The position numbers and the translations under genes were made by a program. A model generated the notes under the pieces. The model saw nothing but the letters and a program-made list of their open reading frames with translations. It had not been told where the DNA came from and searched no databases. This document shows positions 8,083-19,732 of a DNA stretch of 64,000 bases, piece by piece (positions within the stretch are counted from its first letter, which is position 1; every line of letters begins with the position of its first letter). The stretch is from Robbsia betulipollinis (GTDB taxonomy: Bacteria; Pseudomonadota; Gammaproteobacteria; Burkholderiales; Burkholderiaceae), in assembly GCF_026624755.1 (NCBI RefSeq), contig NZ_JAPMXC010000005.1, positions 99,895 to 163,894 of the forward strand, written 5' to 3'.

Positions 8083-8968
8083 AGGCGCGCAGGCCGGCTT
8101 CGTTGTCCGCCCAGTTGTTCTTCACCTTGATCCAGACCTCGAGATAGACCGGGCCTTCGAAGAGCTTCTCCATATCCACCCGGGCATCGGTGCTGATCTG
8201 CTTGAGCTTCGCGCCCTTCTGGCCGATCACCATCGCCTTGTGGCCGTCGCGCGCCACCAGGATCGTCACGAAAATGCGACGCAATTGCCCTTCCTGCTCG
8301 AACTTGTCGATCAGGACCGTGCTGGTGTACGGAATCTCGTCGCCGGTCCAGCGGAACACCTTCTCGCGGACGATCTCCGCGGCCAGGAAGCGCTCGCTGC
8401 GGTCGGTGATCTCGTCCTCGCCATAGGCGGGCTCGCCTTCCGGCAGATAGGGCTTCAGTGTATCGAGCAGGCGCCGCACGTCGGCGGGATCGTTCGCCGA
8501 CAGCGGCACGATTTCGGCGAAATCGCGCAGCGCGCCGACCTCGCCGAGAAACGGCAGCAGCGTGGCCTTGTCCTTGATCCGGTCGATCTTGTTCGTGACC
8601 AGCACGATTTTCGCCGACGGCGGGATCAGGTCGAGCACCTGCCGGTCCTCGGGCTGAAAACGCCCGGCCTCGACCAGCAGCAATACGACGTCGACCGTGC
8701 CCAGCGTCGACGTGACCGTGCGGTTGAGGGTGCGATTCAGCGCGTTGCTGTGGCGGGTCTGGAAACCCGGCGTGTCGATGAAGATGTACTGCGCGTCGTC
8801 GAGCGTCTGGATGCCGGTAATGCGATGTCGGGTCGTCTGCGCCTTGCGCGACGTGATGCTGACTTTCTGGCCGACCATCGCATTCATCAATGTCGATTTG
8901 CCGACGTTCGGCCGACCGACGATAGCGATGGTCCCGCAGCGAAAACCGTTGGAAGTGGGCGCGTTCAA
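8069..8968 (-). CDS. era: GTPase Era (TTG start)
   Basis: Era is an essential GTPase that binds the 3' end of 16S rRNA and checks 30S maturation. G1 is GRPNVGKST (residues 18-26), G3 DTPG, G4 NKID; the C-terminal KH domain ([21 protein letters not shown]) ends the protein. No ATG lies at the expected N-terminus. A TTG at 8968 gives [20 protein letters not shown] and a 299-residue protein of normal length; the open frame upstream to 9223 is low-complexity and overlaps rnc. The gap to rnc is 121 bp. rnc-era-recO is a classic operon. Confidence in the gene is high, in the TTG moderate. Confidence 0.95.
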   Translation of the reverse strand: MNAPTSNGFRCGTIAIVGRPNVGKSTLMNAMVGQKVSITSRKAQTTRHRITGIQTLDDAQYIFIDTPGFQTRHSNALNRTLNRTVTSTLGTVDVVLLLVEAGRFQPEDRQVLDLIPPSAKIVLVTNKIDRIKDKATLLPFLGEVGALRDFAEIVPLSANDPADVRRLLDTLKPYLPEGEPAYGEDEITDRSERFLAAEIVREKVFRWTGDEIPYTSTVLIDKFEQEGQLRRIFVTILVARDGHKAMVIGQKGAKLKQISTDARVDMEKLFEGPVYLEVWIKVKNNWADNEAGLRAYGYD

Positions 8969-9089
8969 GGTCGTCTCGAAAAAAAGGATGAGAAAGAAGT
9001 CACAGAGAGGACAGCGGGGACCGCAGGCAGATCGGCGCGGGTTCAGCCCGTTCGGGCCGGCTTCGCCCGGGCGCTGCCCGCGCGGTGGC

Positions 9090-9950
9090 TCACGAGCGCA
9101 CGCGCGGCGGCAACGGAATCCTGCGGCGCGCCGGCGTCTCCCTGCCTGCCCTGGCCGCCGTGTCGGCCGTTTCCGCCATGTCGGACGAGCCGGCGGGGCT
9201 CGCAGCCGCCCCCGCCGCCGCATGGGACCCCGCCGCGCTCCGCCCCACCTTGCCGCGACGCGGGCCGGCCGCCGCCGGCGCTACCGCGAGCAGGCGCTCG
9301 AGCGCACGCTTCGCGGCCACCTGTTCCGCTGCGCGCCGGCTCGCGCCCGTGCCCTGGACGCGGATATCGAGTTTCGGAATCGCGCACTCGACCTCGAATT
9401 GCTGATTATGCGCCGCGCCGTGCGTGGCGATCACGACATACTGCGGCAACGCGAGTTGATGCCCCTGCAGGTGTTCCTGCAGCAACGTTTTCGCGTCCTT
9501 GCCGAGCGTCAGCGGGTCGATATCCGCGAGTATCGGCTGATACAGCAACGCGATCGCCGCCGCGGCCGCCGCGAAACCGCCATCCAGATAGATCGCGCCG
9601 ATGATGGCTTCGAGCGTATCGGCGAGGATCGACGGCCGCTTCATCCCGCCGCTCTTCAGTTCGCCCTCCCCCAGGCGCAGGAATTCGGCGAGATTCGCGC
9701 GTTGCGCGACTTCGTACAGCGTTTGCTGACGGACCAGATTGGCGCGCACGCGCGACAGGTCGCCTTCGTCGAGCGTGGCATAGCCCCTGAACAACAGCGT
9801 CGCCACCACGCAGTTCAACACCGAGTCGCCCAGGAATTCGAGACGCTCGTTGTGGCTGGCGCTATGACTGCGATGCGTGACCGCCTGGCGCAGCAACTCC
9901 GGCTTCTCGAAGCGGTATTGCAGCCGTGTTTCCAACGGGGTCAATGACAT
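9090..9950 (-). CDS. rnc: Ribonuclease III with C-terminal extension
   Basis: RNase III cuts double-stranded RNA, including the rRNA precursor. The 286-residue protein has the catalytic signature [12 protein letters not shown] at residues 34-45, the second acidic cluster [15 protein letters not shown], and a dsRNA-binding domain from about 155 to 223 ([14 protein letters not shown] to [17 protein letters not shown]). After it comes a tail of about 60 residues rich in Ala, Gly, Ser and Arg with no fold I recognise. Long RNase III tails are known in Burkholderia. It is 21 bp downstream of lepB. Confidence 0.96.
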   Translation of the reverse strand: MSLTPLETRLQYRFEKPELLRQAVTHRSHSASHNERLEFLGDSVLNCVVATLLFRGYATLDEGDLSRVRANLVRQQTLYEVAQRANLAEFLRLGEGELKSGGMKRPSILADTLEAIIGAIYLDGGFAAAAAAIALLYQPILADIDPLTLGKDAKTLLQEHLQGHQLALPQYVVIATHGAAHNQQFEVECAIPKLDIRVQGTGASRRAAEQVAAKRALERLLAVAPAAAGPRRGKVGRSAAGSHAAAGAAASPAGSSDMAETADTAARAGRETPARRRIPLPPRVRS

Positions 9951-9971
9951 CGTCCTCTCCTGCGGGAATGG

Positions 9972-10895
9972 CTAGTTGAATCGGCCAATCCGCTTCAGGC
10001 TCGAAAAGTTCATCCAGATGAAAAACGCGCGGCCGACGATATTGCGGTCCGGCACGAAGCCCCAGTAGCGGCTGTCCGCGCTGTTGTCGCGATTGTCGCC
10101 CATCATGAAATAGTGCCCGGGCGGCACCTTGCAGACCACGCCTTCGCTGTTGTAACTGCAATTGTCACGGTACGGATAGTCCTCCGCGCCCTGGATATAC
10201 GGCGGCACCTGCGGCGTATTGAGGATCGCGTTCTTGCGGCCGTCGATGTCTTCCTGATACTGCTTCGAATACGCGACGCGATCCTCGTCGAAGAAATCGG
10301 GCAGCGGCGCCTCGGGCACCGGTTTGCCGTTGATCGTCAGGCGCTTGTTCTCGTAGGCAATCGTATCGCCCGGCAGACCGATCACCCGCTTGATATAGTC
10401 GACCGATTCGTCCTTCGGGTAACGGAACACCATCACGTCGCCGCGCTTCGGTTCCCCCAGCGACACCAGCTTGCGATTCAGCACCGGCATGCGCAAACCG
10501 TAATCGAACTTGTTGACCAGGATGAAATCGCCGACCAGCAAGGTCGGGATCATCGATCCCGACGGAATCTTGAACGGTTCGACGACGAAGGAACGCAGCA
10601 GGAACACCGCCAGGATCACCGGAAAGAAACTCGCCGAGTATTCGAGCCACCAGGGCTGGCGGAGCTTTTCCTCGCGGACCTGGGTGCGCTGCAACTTCAC
10701 CGCCGCCACTTCGTCGGCCGTCAGCACCACCGCGCCGCCACCCGCCACCGCGCTCGCGGCCCGTTGCTGCCGGTCGAATTCCGTTCCCGCATTTTCCGCG
10801 GCCAGGCGCCGGCGCGGCAGGAACAGCAGACGGTCGGCGACCCACGCGACACCTGTCAGGACGACCAGGATCAGCAATATCAACTCGAAATTCAT
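9972..10895 (-). CDS. lepB: Signal peptidase I LepB
   Basis: LepB cleaves signal peptides from secreted proteins at the outer face of the inner membrane. The 307-residue protein has two N-terminal membrane segments (about 3-26 and 86-104), the box PSGSMIPTL with nucleophile Ser114, the general base Lys169 in YIKRVIGLPGD, and the C-terminal box GHYFMMGDNRDNSADSR. It sits 31 bp after lepA, the usual lepA-lepB pair, and 21 bp before rnc. It will act on the many exported proteins of this window, such as RseB, MucD and the cytochromes. Confidence 0.97.
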   Translation of the reverse strand: MNFELILLILVVLTGVAWVADRLLFLPRRRLAAENAGTEFDRQQRAASAVAGGGAVVLTADEVAAVKLQRTQVREEKLRQPWWLEYSASFFPVILAVFLLRSFVVEPFKIPSGSMIPTLLVGDFILVNKFDYGLRMPVLNRKLVSLGEPKRGDVMVFRYPKDESVDYIKRVIGLPGDTIAYENKRLTINGKPVPEAPLPDFFDEDRVAYSKQYQEDIDGRKNAILNTPQVPPYIQGAEDYPYRDNCSYNSEGVVCKVPPGHYFMMGDNRDNSADSRYWGFVPDRNIVGRAFFIWMNFSSLKRIGRFN

Positions 10896-10926
10896 TCAGT
10901 GCTTCCGTCAGAGAGTGTGATGCGCT

Positions 10927-12720
<1,794 letters not shown>

Positions 12721-13048
12721 TCGGGCGGGATTCAGAAAATAAAAGCGAAATGTCAGATCGAAGCGTCGGATCGGGCGCCGGCACGGAACGCCGGCATGCG
12801 GCACCGGCGACATGGCGTTGGCGCCAGGCGCCGGTACGAGACGCCGATGGGGCCGTCCGGCACGACAAGCGATGGCCCGACTGCCGATGGGCGATACGGA
12901 AGACGCGCGAAAAGGGAGCGCAAAGCGAGCACGCCGCCTGCGCCGGGTGAACCCGGTGCAGGGAGCAGACCCCGGCATTCTAGCGGAAAACCCCGTGCGA
13001 CGGGCGATTGGGCGATCCTTCGCGCCGTCGGCGTCGGCGTGGGGCCGC
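12721..13048. other. Gap between mucD and lepA, no gene
   Basis: This 328-bp gap separates the stop of mucD from the start of lepA, both on the minus strand. I see no gene in it. A minus-strand TAGAAT at about 12976-12981 could be a -10 element for lepA, but no good -35 stands at the right distance. No terminator with a T tract was found. Confidence 0.4.
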
Positions 13049-14779
13049 CTACTTTGCGCCAGCTCGCGGCCGCACCGCGACGAACAGCGTCGCGTCGCCG
13101 CGCTGGACCAGCAGCGGCACGAGCGGCCGCCCGCCCAGGCGCGACACCACCGCGTCGAATTCCCGGGCACTGGCCACGTCGGTGTTGCCCACGCGCAGGA
13201 TCAGATCGCCCTTGAGCAAGCCCGCGCCACGCGACGGTCCCTCGCTCGCCAGCACCTGAACGCCGGGGCGGTTGCCCAGCGCGCGGGCCTGGTCCGGCGT
13301 CAGATCGCCGACCGTCAGACCGAGCGGGTTGCGGGGCCGCGCCGGCGCCGCCGGGTCCGCCTGCGTGGCGGCCGCGGGCGCTGCCTTGTCGGACGCCTGT
13401 TGCGCGATCGTCACCACCAGCGTTTTCGATTGTCCCTTGCGATAGACGACCAATGGCGCCTGCGTGCCGGGCCGGGCTCCCCCCACCAGCCGCGGCAGGT
13501 CGCCGAACTGATTGATCGCGTGACCGTCGTATTGCAGGATGATGTCACCCGGCAGAACGCCCGCCTTTTCGGCCGGGCCGCCGGCGATCACGCTGCTCAC
13601 CAGCGCGCCCTCCGAATACGGCAGGCCAAGGGATTCGGCCACATCGCCCGTCACCGGGCCGATCTGCACGCCGATGCGCCCGCGCGTGACGACGCCGGTG
13701 GTCTTCAACTGGTTCGCGACGCGCATCGCTTCGTCGATCGGGATCGAGAAGGAGATGCCCATGAAGCCGCCGGTACGACTGTAGATCTGCGAATTGATGC
13801 CGATCACCTCGCCGCGCATATTGATTAGCGGACCGCCCGAATTGCCCGGGTTGACCGCTACATCGGTCTGGATGAAAGGCAGGTATTCGCCTGTGTAACG
13901 GCTCTTCGCGCTGACGATGCCCGCGGTGACGGTATTTTCAAGACCGAAGGGCGAGCCGATCGCCAGCACCCACTCGCCGACGCGCACCTTTTCCGAATCG
14001 CCGATGACGACCGCGGGCAGCTTCGACGCGTCGATCTTCACGACGGCGACATCGGTCGGCTTGTCGACGCCGATCAGCCGCGCCTTGAATTCGCGCCGGT
14101 CGGTCAGCGTCACGTAGATCGCGTCAGCGCCCTCGACCACGTGCGCGTTGGTCATCACGTAACCGTCGGACGACAGGATGAAACCCGAACCCAGGCCGTT
14201 GTCCCGCTCGGTGTCCGACGGGGCGCCGGGTGCCTCCGGGGACCGACGGCGGTTGTCGGGCAGCAGAGCCGGCGGCAGGGGAATGCCGAAGAAACGCCGG
14301 AAGAAATCGGCCATTTCGCCGTCCTCGCCGCTTCCGGCCCCACCGCCCCGCGGCGCGGCCCCGGCACGGGCGATACCTACCCGCTCGGTCGTGCGGATAT
14401 TGACCACCGCCGGACCGACCTTGTCGACCAGCGGGGTAAAGTCCGGCAACGCGATCGGCGGCGCGGCGACGGCGGGTACGCCGGGTGTGCCGGCGAGCGC
14501 CGCCGGAATGGGGGCAGAACTGCCCGATGCGGCCGCGGCAACCGCGACGCTCGCGCCGGACGAAGCCGCCGCGTTCACCACGCCGGACGGCGCGGCCTGC
14601 ACGAGCGACAGGGGTGCCAGCGTCGCGCCCGACAGCGCCATGCTCAGCAGCGCCCGGCGAACCAGGCGGCACGCGGCCCGCGCCATGCGCGCGCGCCGGC
14701 TGACGGAAAAAATGGCCGGCGGCGAGGTTCGCGCGTCTGCGGCGGCATTCGGCAAGGGGATCGAGGAGACGGTCTTCAT
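13049..14779 (-). CDS. mucD: Periplasmic serine protease MucD (DegP/HtrA family)
   Basis: MucD is a periplasmic quality-control protease that degrades misfolded envelope proteins and damps the sigma-E response. The 576-residue protein has a long N-region with a signal-like hydrophobic stretch near 43-62. The trypsin-like domain carries His213 (TNAHVVEG), Asp243 (DVAVVKID) and Ser314 (NPGNSGGPL). Two PDZ domains follow, near 355-450 ([13 protein letters not shown]) and 480-570 ([13 protein letters not shown]). A Gly/Pro-rich insertion (about 140-195) lies in the LA-loop region. It is the last gene of the rpoE-rseA-rseB-mucD set, 29 bp after rseB. Confidence 0.93.
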   Translation of the reverse strand: MKTVSSIPLPNAAADARTSPPAIFSVSRRARMARAACRLVRRALLSMALSGATLAPLSLVQAAPSGVVNAAASSGASVAVAAAASGSSAPIPAALAGTPGVPAVAAPPIALPDFTPLVDKVGPAVVNIRTTERVGIARAGAAPRGGGAGSGEDGEMADFFRRFFGIPLPPALLPDNRRRSPEAPGAPSDTERDNGLGSGFILSSDGYVMTNAHVVEGADAIYVTLTDRREFKARLIGVDKPTDVAVVKIDASKLPAVVIGDSEKVRVGEWVLAIGSPFGLENTVTAGIVSAKSRYTGEYLPFIQTDVAVNPGNSGGPLINMRGEVIGINSQIYSRTGGFMGISFSIPIDEAMRVANQLKTTGVVTRGRIGVQIGPVTGDVAESLGLPYSEGALVSSVIAGGPAEKAGVLPGDIILQYDGHAINQFGDLPRLVGGARPGTQAPLVVYRKGQSKTLVVTIAQQASDKAAPAAATQADPAAPARPRNPLGLTVGDLTPDQARALGNRPGVQVLASEGPSRGAGLLKGDLILRVGNTDVASAREFDAVVSRLGGRPLVPLLVQRGDATLFVAVRPRAGAK

Positions 14780-14808
14780 CGGCGAATCGGGAGGTCTGCC
14801 TGAGGCGG

Positions 14809-16023
14809 TTACTTGAGGGAACTACTCGACGGATGATATTGAATCGACGTGGCGAAACGGCGCAGGGTCGCGGCAGGCACTTCGCCGATCAGCGTCACCC
14901 AGAACGCGCCATGCTGCTCCGCGAGAAGGTGCGTCGCGCCGGAACGGCCCTCGCCCGGTTTGCGGTCGCTCTTGTCCACCGGCTCGATGAACAGCGACAC
15001 GGCGGTGACGCCATCGGTGAAAACCGCCTGATCCACCGGCACCGGTGGCGCGCCGGCCTCGCGCGCCGCCATCGGACGGCGCATTTCGAGGATCTTGGCA
15101 AAACCGCGCACGCCCGGTTCGAGGGACCATCCGGCGGCCTCCATGTCGACCGGCTGGGCCGGCGCGCGCACCTGCTTCCAGCCGTTCAATTGCCGCACGC
15201 TGTTGCGGATCGCCCGACGGTTCTCGTTCGCGACGCCGCCGATCTGCAGTTGCGTGAACGCCACCTGCTCGAGCACGTGAGCGTCCCCGTCCAGCGTCTG
15301 CGCGCGTATCAACAACCCGCTGACGGGATCGATGTACAACCGGTAGGAGAAACGGTAGTCGTCGACCGGGCGCAGCATGATGATCCGGCAATCGATACCC
15401 GCCACGCGGTCGCGGCCGTCGAACCCCGCGCGGTAGACGTCGAGCACGCGCGCACTGCCGGCGGACAACAGGGCCGGAAAATTGTCCTGCGTCTTGCGAT
15501 GGTCCAGGATCACCGTGTGACTGTCCGCCAGGAAGGTCAGCACATCGTCGTTGTGCTGGACCACCGAGCGCGGCTTGCCGTCCAGGCTGTCGACTTTCTG
15601 GTACTGGTCCGCGCCATCGACGAAGTGGACGATGCTCGAAGACTGCACGGTGCCGCCGCGCTGGAAGACGAAACTGCCCTGGTAGTCGAGACGTTGCGCG
15701 GCCGCGTTGATGCCGCCCAGCAAGGCCGCGGCTTCGCGTTGATCGCGCGGCGTGCCGGCGGTCCCGGTCACATCGCCGGTGCCCCGTGTCGTGGACGATG
15801 CCGGCAGCGAGGCGGGCAGGGACGGGACACCCTCCTGGGCGGGAGGCGCTCCGAGCGCCAGCGGCGCGCAGGCCAGCAATGCCGGCAACAGAAACCCCTG
15901 CCACCAGACTCGCCGCCGCGGCGCCTTCGACGCCGCGGCGTCGGCGCGTTTCAGCCCGCCCCGTCCCAAAATTCGTGCTGCCCGTGACAAACCGCGTCGT
16001 TCCTGCTCGCGTCGATCTCGCAT
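14809..16023 (-). CDS. rseB: Sigma-E regulatory protein RseB/MucB
   Basis: RseB binds the periplasmic part of RseA and shields it from DegS, and it senses mislocalised lipoproteins or LPS. The 404-residue protein starts at ATG 16023, four bases after the rseA stop; the open frame upstream overlaps rseA and is discarded. A basic N-region and hydrophobic signal (FLLPALLACAPLALGAPP) precede the MucB/RseB domain, which begins AAAQRLDYQGSFVFQRGGTV and has the two-lobed fold related to LolA. The second lobe runs to HLLAEQHGAFWVTLIGEVPA. Confidence 0.93.
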   Translation of the reverse strand: MRDRREQERRGLSRAARILGRGGLKRADAAASKAPRRRVWWQGFLLPALLACAPLALGAPPAQEGVPSLPASLPASSTTRGTGDVTGTAGTPRDQREAAALLGGINAAAQRLDYQGSFVFQRGGTVQSSSIVHFVDGADQYQKVDSLDGKPRSVVQHNDDVLTFLADSHTVILDHRKTQDNFPALLSAGSARVLDVYRAGFDGRDRVAGIDCRIIMLRPVDDYRFSYRLYIDPVSGLLIRAQTLDGDAHVLEQVAFTQLQIGGVANENRRAIRNSVRQLNGWKQVRAPAQPVDMEAAGWSLEPGVRGFAKILEMRRPMAAREAGAPPVPVDQAVFTDGVTAVSLFIEPVDKSDRKPGEGRSGATHLLAEQHGAFWVTLIGEVPAATLRRFATSIQYHPSSSSLK

Positions 16024-16027
16024 CCGC

Positions 16028-16651
16028 TCAACGTCCCGTGGGCGCGAGTGCCGCGTAGGCGTAGCCCAGCCCGCCACGATCGGAGGCGAACTGCTGATGC
16101 GCTTCCAGATAAGGATCCAGCTGATGATCGCTGCCCAGGTTGACGCGCTGCCAATGGTCCGCAGCCGCGAGCTGGGTGCCGTCGCCCGGCGCGGCCAGGT
16201 TCGCCATCTGCGCGGCGCTGCCGCCATGCAGCGACGGCACCAGCACCCAGGCGAGCGTCGCGGCCGCGGCCGCCGCGGCGAACGACGGCATCATGCGACG
16301 CCCCAGCACGCGGCGCGCGGCCTGCCCCAGACCCTCTCCCCAGCCCGGCTGGCGGACCGCCGGCACCCGGCTCGCGCCCGCATGACGTGGCGCCGGCGCC
16401 ACATAAGACGGCTCGCTGGCGAGCCGCGCCGAGAAGCGGGCGGCGAAATCGTGCGCGACCGCCGGCGACGTCGCCAGATCGTCGGAGCGCAGCGCGTCAC
16501 CCACCAGATGATAGAGCGACCAATCCTGACGGTCCGCCGTCGAAAGCGGCATCGACGGCCCGCCGCCTTCGTCCCACTCGCTGTCCATTGCCGCCGACAA
16601 CTGCTCCGCCGCGCCTGCCTGCTGCCCGCGCCGCATCGAACCTTGCATCAT
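16028..16651 (-). CDS. rseA: Anti-sigma-E factor RseA
   Basis: RseA is a single-pass inner-membrane protein that holds sigma-E inactive until it is cut by DegS and RseP. In the 207-residue protein the N-terminal cytosolic part has the conserved sigma-binding helices (EQLSAAMDSEWDEG, then WSLYHLVGDALRSDDL). A Pro/Ala linker leads to one transmembrane helix near 119-142. The short periplasmic part ends with RGGLGYAYAALAPTGR. It lies 56 bp after rpoE and 4 bp before rseB, as expected for co-transcription. Confidence 0.92.
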   Translation of the reverse strand: MMQGSMRRGQQAGAAEQLSAAMDSEWDEGGGPSMPLSTADRQDWSLYHLVGDALRSDDLATSPAVAHDFAARFSARLASEPSYVAPAPRHAGASRVPAVRQPGWGEGLGQAARRVLGRRMMPSFAAAAAAATLAWVLVPSLHGGSAAQMANLAAPGDGTQLAAADHWQRVNLGSDHQLDPYLEAHQQFASDRGGLGYAYAALAPTGR

Positions 16652-16707
16652 GCTGCTCCCTTTCTAGAACGGTCTCGCCGTCTCATGGACTCTTCGTTCA
16701 TCGTGCT

Positions 16708-17307
16708 TCACCAGCGGCGGCCGCCCTGCGTATCGAGCAGGGGCCGCAGCTTCGTCGCGATCGCTTCGCGCGCCCGGAAGATGCGGGAACGGACCGTCCC
16801 GATCGGACAGTTCATCATTTCCGCGATCTCCTCGTAACTCAAACCCTCGATTTCGCGCAAGGAGATCGCCATGCGCAGTTCTTCGGGCAAACCGGCCATC
16901 GCCGCATTCACCGTCTGCGCGATCTGCTTGCTCATCAGCACCGATTCCGGCGTGTTGATGTCCCTTAGTAACTCGCCGTCGCCAAAAGTTTCCGCTTCTT
17001 CTGCATCGGCTTCGGTTGACGTCGGCGCGCGTCGCCCCTGGCTCGCCAGATAGTTCTTCGCGCTGTTGATGGCAATCCGGTAAAGCCAGGTATAAAAGGC
17101 GGATTCGCCACGGAATTGGGGAATGGCGCGGTAGGCCTTGATGAAAGCTTCCTGCGCCACATCCTCCACCTCGGCCGGGTCCCGCACGAGTCGCGAAATC
17201 AGCCTGACGATCTTGCGCTGATATTTGGCGACCAGCAGTTCGAACGCCGCCTTGTCGCCCCGTTGTACGCGTTCGACCAGCAACTGGTCGATATCTTTTT
17301 CACTCAC
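16708..17307 (-). CDS. rpoE: RNA polymerase sigma-E factor (RpoE/AlgU)
   Basis: This extracytoplasmic-function sigma factor drives the envelope stress response. Region 2 is seen in FELLVAKYQRKIVRLISRLV and AEVEDVAQEAFIKAYRAIPQ, region 4 in LSYEEIAEMMNCPIGTVRSR. I use the GTG at 17307 (VSEKDIDQLLVERV), which gives 199 residues and the N-terminus typical of betaproteobacterial RpoE; the in-frame TTG at 17328 would add seven residues. A -10-like TACAAT on the minus strand lies at 17352-17357. It heads rpoE-rseA-rseB-mucD. Confidence 0.96.
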   Translation of the reverse strand: MSEKDIDQLLVERVQRGDKAAFELLVAKYQRKIVRLISRLVRDPAEVEDVAQEAFIKAYRAIPQFRGESAFYTWLYRIAINSAKNYLASQGRRAPTSTEADAEEAETFGDGELLRDINTPESVLMSKQIAQTVNAAMAGLPEELRMAISLREIEGLSYEEIAEMMNCPIGTVRSRIFRAREAIATKLRPLLDTQGGRRW

Positions 17308-17380
17308 GTGAGGCGTCCGTTGTTCCAAGCCGGTTTCTTTGTGGAGCGGACATTGTAGCGTTTCGGTCGCCGGGCAAACG

Positions 17381-17869
17381 TTAACGATACTCGACGAGCG
17401 TCACGCCACGCGCGATGCACCGGAGATGGATACCCAGCGAATGGAAACGGGATGCCGGCAGTGCATCGGCGAAGATCAGCACCTCGCGCGCAGGCGCGCC
17501 GCGCGCGCGGGGATTCGCCGGAACCGGCACGAATCGCATGCCCGCCAGCCGCCCGGGCCAGTGCACGACCCGTTCGATCGTGACATCGACGGCCCGCAGC
17601 GCGGCGGGCCCGCCGCGTGGGCGGGAATAATAGAGAATGGCGCATTGCCCGCCCATCAGGCGGATCGCGCGGGGTTGACGTCCGGCGGCCGCGCGCCAGT
17701 CGTACGCGCAGACGGCCAGGAAGGCCAGCGCCGCGCCCAGCAGCGCCGGGAGACGCCAGCCGTCATCGGCATGCACGGCCGCCAGCGAGGCCCAGGCAAG
17801 GGTCCCGACGGCCACGAAGAAGGCCGCCAGCGCGGCGCGCGCGGCCGAAGCGTTCAGACGATATTCCAT
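17381..17869 (-). CDS. Small membrane protein between fabF and rpoE
   Basis: A protein of 162 residues that I do not recognise with certainty. It has two adjacent hydrophobic segments near 10-32 and 38-55 with a short loop, then a soluble basic domain (RAIRLMGGQCAILYYSRP to GVTLVEYR). This layout resembles the YgfX/CptA-like proteins that have two N-terminal helices and a small beta-rich tail, but the match is by architecture only. The start MEYRLNAS at 17869 is chosen because the 15 upstream in-frame residues look non-coding. It lies on the same strand between fabF (154 bp) and rpoE (73 bp). Confidence 0.7.
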   Translation of the reverse strand: MEYRLNASAARAALAAFFVAVGTLAWASLAAVHADDGWRLPALLGAALAFLAVCAYDWRAAAGRQPRAIRLMGGQCAILYYSRPRGGPAALRAVDVTIERVVHWPGRLAGMRFVPVPANPRARGAPAREVLIFADALPASRFHSLGIHLRCIARGVTLVEYR

Positions 17870-18023
17870 GCGTCCTCCACGCGGTTTGGCACGCGGTTCG
17901 GCGCGACATTGCACTTACGACGTGCGCGACACGCATGGCACACCCGGCTTCAGTCTGCCGCGCCCGGCCGCCGTGGCGACACGGCGGCGCCGGTTCGGCC
18001 GATATCCGCCGGGCGGCGTTCGC

Positions 18024-19265
18024 TCAGTCCGCGAGGCGCTTGAAGACCAGCGTGCCGTTCGTTCCGCCGAAACCGAACGAATTCGACAGCGCGTAATCGA
18101 TCTTCATGTCCCGTGCGGTGTTCGCACAGTAATCCAGATCACAGGCCGGATCTTGGTTGAAGATATTGATCGTCGGCGGTGAAACCTGGTGCTTGATCGC
18201 GAGCGCGGCATAGATCGCCTCGACGCCACCGGCGGCGCCGAGCAGGTGCCCCGTCATCGACTTCGTCGAATTGACCACCGTCCGCTTCGCATGTTCGCCG
18301 AAGGTCCGTTTGATCGCGACCGTCTCGGCGAGGTCGCCCAGGCCCGTGGACGTGCCGTGCGCGTTGACGTAGTCGATCTGCTCCGGGTTGATCTTCGCGT
18401 CGCGCATGGCGTTGACCATCGAGCGCCGCGCGCCATCGCCGTCTTCGAGCGGCGCCGTCATGTGGTACGCATCGCTGCTGCGGCCGTAGCCGACGATTTC
18501 GCAATAGATGTGCGCGCCGCGCGCCTTCGCGTGCTCGTACTCTTCGAGCATCATCACGCCGGCGCCTTCGCCCAGCACGAAGCCGTCGCGATCGACATCC
18601 CACGGCCGGCTGGCGGTCGCCGGATCGTCGTTACGCTGCGACAAGGCGCGCGCCGCAGCGAAACCACCGATGCCGAGCGGCGAGATCGTCGACTCCGCGC
18701 CGCCCGCGAGCATCGCGTCGACTTCGCCGTAGGCGATGGCGCGCATCGCGTCGCCGATCGAGTGCGTGCCGGTGGTGCAGGCGGTCACGATCGCCAGGTT
18801 CGGCCCTTTCAGGCCATACATGATCGACAGATGGCCCGCCACCATGTTGATGATCGAGGCCGGCACGAAGAACGGCGAGATCCGCCGCGGGCCGCGGTTC
18901 GTGTATTCGTTCTGCGTGTTCTCGATCATCGGCAGACCGCCGATGCCGGAACCGATGATGACGCCGATGCGCTCGGCATCGCACTGCGCGACGACCAGAC
19001 CGCTATCCTGCATCGCCTGGATGCCGGCGGCCACGCCGTAGTGGATAAAGGTGTCCATATGCCGGGCGTCTTTCGCCGGCATATAGTCTTCGATATTGAA
19101 GCCCTTCACCTCGCCGGCAAAGCGCGTGCTGAAGTTCGACGCATCGAATTTCGTGATATTGGCGATGCCGGTCTTGCCGGCGACCAGATTGGCCCAGCCC
19201 TCGGCAACCGTATTGCCGACCGGGGAGATATGCCCCAGGCCCGTTACAACGACACGGCGACTCAC
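18024..19265 (-). CDS. fabF: 3-oxoacyl-[ACP] synthase II (FabF, GTG start)
   Basis: FabF elongates acyl-ACP by condensation with malonyl-ACP in type II fatty acid synthesis. The 413-residue thiolase-fold protein has the active-site Cys in VTACTTGTH, and the two histidines in [11 protein letters not shown] and [17 protein letters not shown] at 19265 ([17 protein letters not shown]) is preceded by AAGAGG at proper spacing, which decides the start; ATG 19283 would add six residues. It follows acpP after 112 bp that hold a 40-nt palindrome. Confidence 0.96.
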   Translation of the reverse strand: MSRRVVVTGLGHISPVGNTVAEGWANLVAGKTGIANITKFDASNFSTRFAGEVKGFNIEDYMPAKDARHMDTFIHYGVAAGIQAMQDSGLVVAQCDAERIGVIIGSGIGGLPMIENTQNEYTNRGPRRISPFFVPASIINMVAGHLSIMYGLKGPNLAIVTACTTGTHSIGDAMRAIAYGEVDAMLAGGAESTISPLGIGGFAAARALSQRNDDPATASRPWDVDRDGFVLGEGAGVMMLEEYEHAKARGAHIYCEIVGYGRSSDAYHMTAPLEDGDGARRSMVNAMRDAKINPEQIDYVNAHGTSTGLGDLAETVAIKRTFGEHAKRTVVNSTKSMTGHLLGAAGGVEAIYAALAIKHQVSPPTINIFNQDPACDLDYCANTARDMKIDYALSNSFGFGGTNGTLVFKRLAD

Positions 19266-19299
19266 ATTGACCTCTTGATTCATATCAGTAAAAACAAAA

Positions 19300-19339
19300 G
19301 CCACAGTTTTTTCAGGGCAAGCCCCGAAAAAACTGTGGC
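19300..19339. repeat. 40-nt palindrome between acpP and fabF
   Basis: Outer arms of 14 bp, GCCACAGTTTTTTC and GAAAAAACTGTGGC, are perfect complements. Inside, GGGC-AA-GCCC forms a further stem, leaving only an A/C mismatch and a 2-nt loop. In the acpP transcript this folds as a very stable hairpin starting 39 nt after the acpP stop. It could act as partial terminator, mRNA stabiliser or processing site, giving more acpP than fabF message. Confidence 0.8.
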
Positions 19340-19377
19340 CCTGTCAAACCGGTTCAAGACCGCTGAGCGTGCCGGCC

Positions 19378-19617
19378 TTACGCCTTGACGTTCGCGCGAG
19401 CGTAATCGATGGCCTGTTGGACGGTCGTGATCTTCTCGGCTTCCTCATCCGGAATTTCCATTCCAAACTCGTCCTCGAGCGCCATTACCAGCTCAACCGT
19501 GTCCAGCGAATCCGCACCGAGATCGTTCACGAAAGAGGCTTCGTTCTTGATTTCCGCATCTGCGACGCCAAGCTGTTCTGCAACAATCTTCTTGACGCGC
19601 TGTTCGATATTGTCCAT
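19378..19617 (-). CDS. acpP: Acyl carrier protein
   Basis: ACP carries the growing acyl chain on a phosphopantetheine arm. The acidic 79-residue protein has the standard attachment motif [10 protein letters not shown] with Ser37, modified by AcpS (gene at 5959-6417). An AGG-type ribosome site stands before the ATG (TGGAGGCCTGA). A minus-strand TAAAAT at 19663-19668 is a possible -10 element for a separate acpP promoter; the gap to fabG is 115 bp. Confidence 0.98.
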   Translation of the reverse strand: MDNIEQRVKKIVAEQLGVADAEIKNEASFVNDLGADSLDTVELVMALEDEFGMEIPDEEAEKITTVQQAIDYARANVKA

Positions 19618-19732
19618 TCAGGCCTCCACGAGGAAAAATAAGTTCAAATTGCAAGTGCGCGCATTTTAGCAGGTTTGAACCGGCAAAAATGCAGACCCTG
19701 CGGTTTCAGCGGAAATTGCGCCAGTCAACACA

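Noticed and set aside
8969-9223. N-terminal extension of Era
   Set aside because: The in-frame stretch is Arg/Pro-rich, overlaps the rnc tail, and would precede a normal-length Era. TTG 8968 is preferred.
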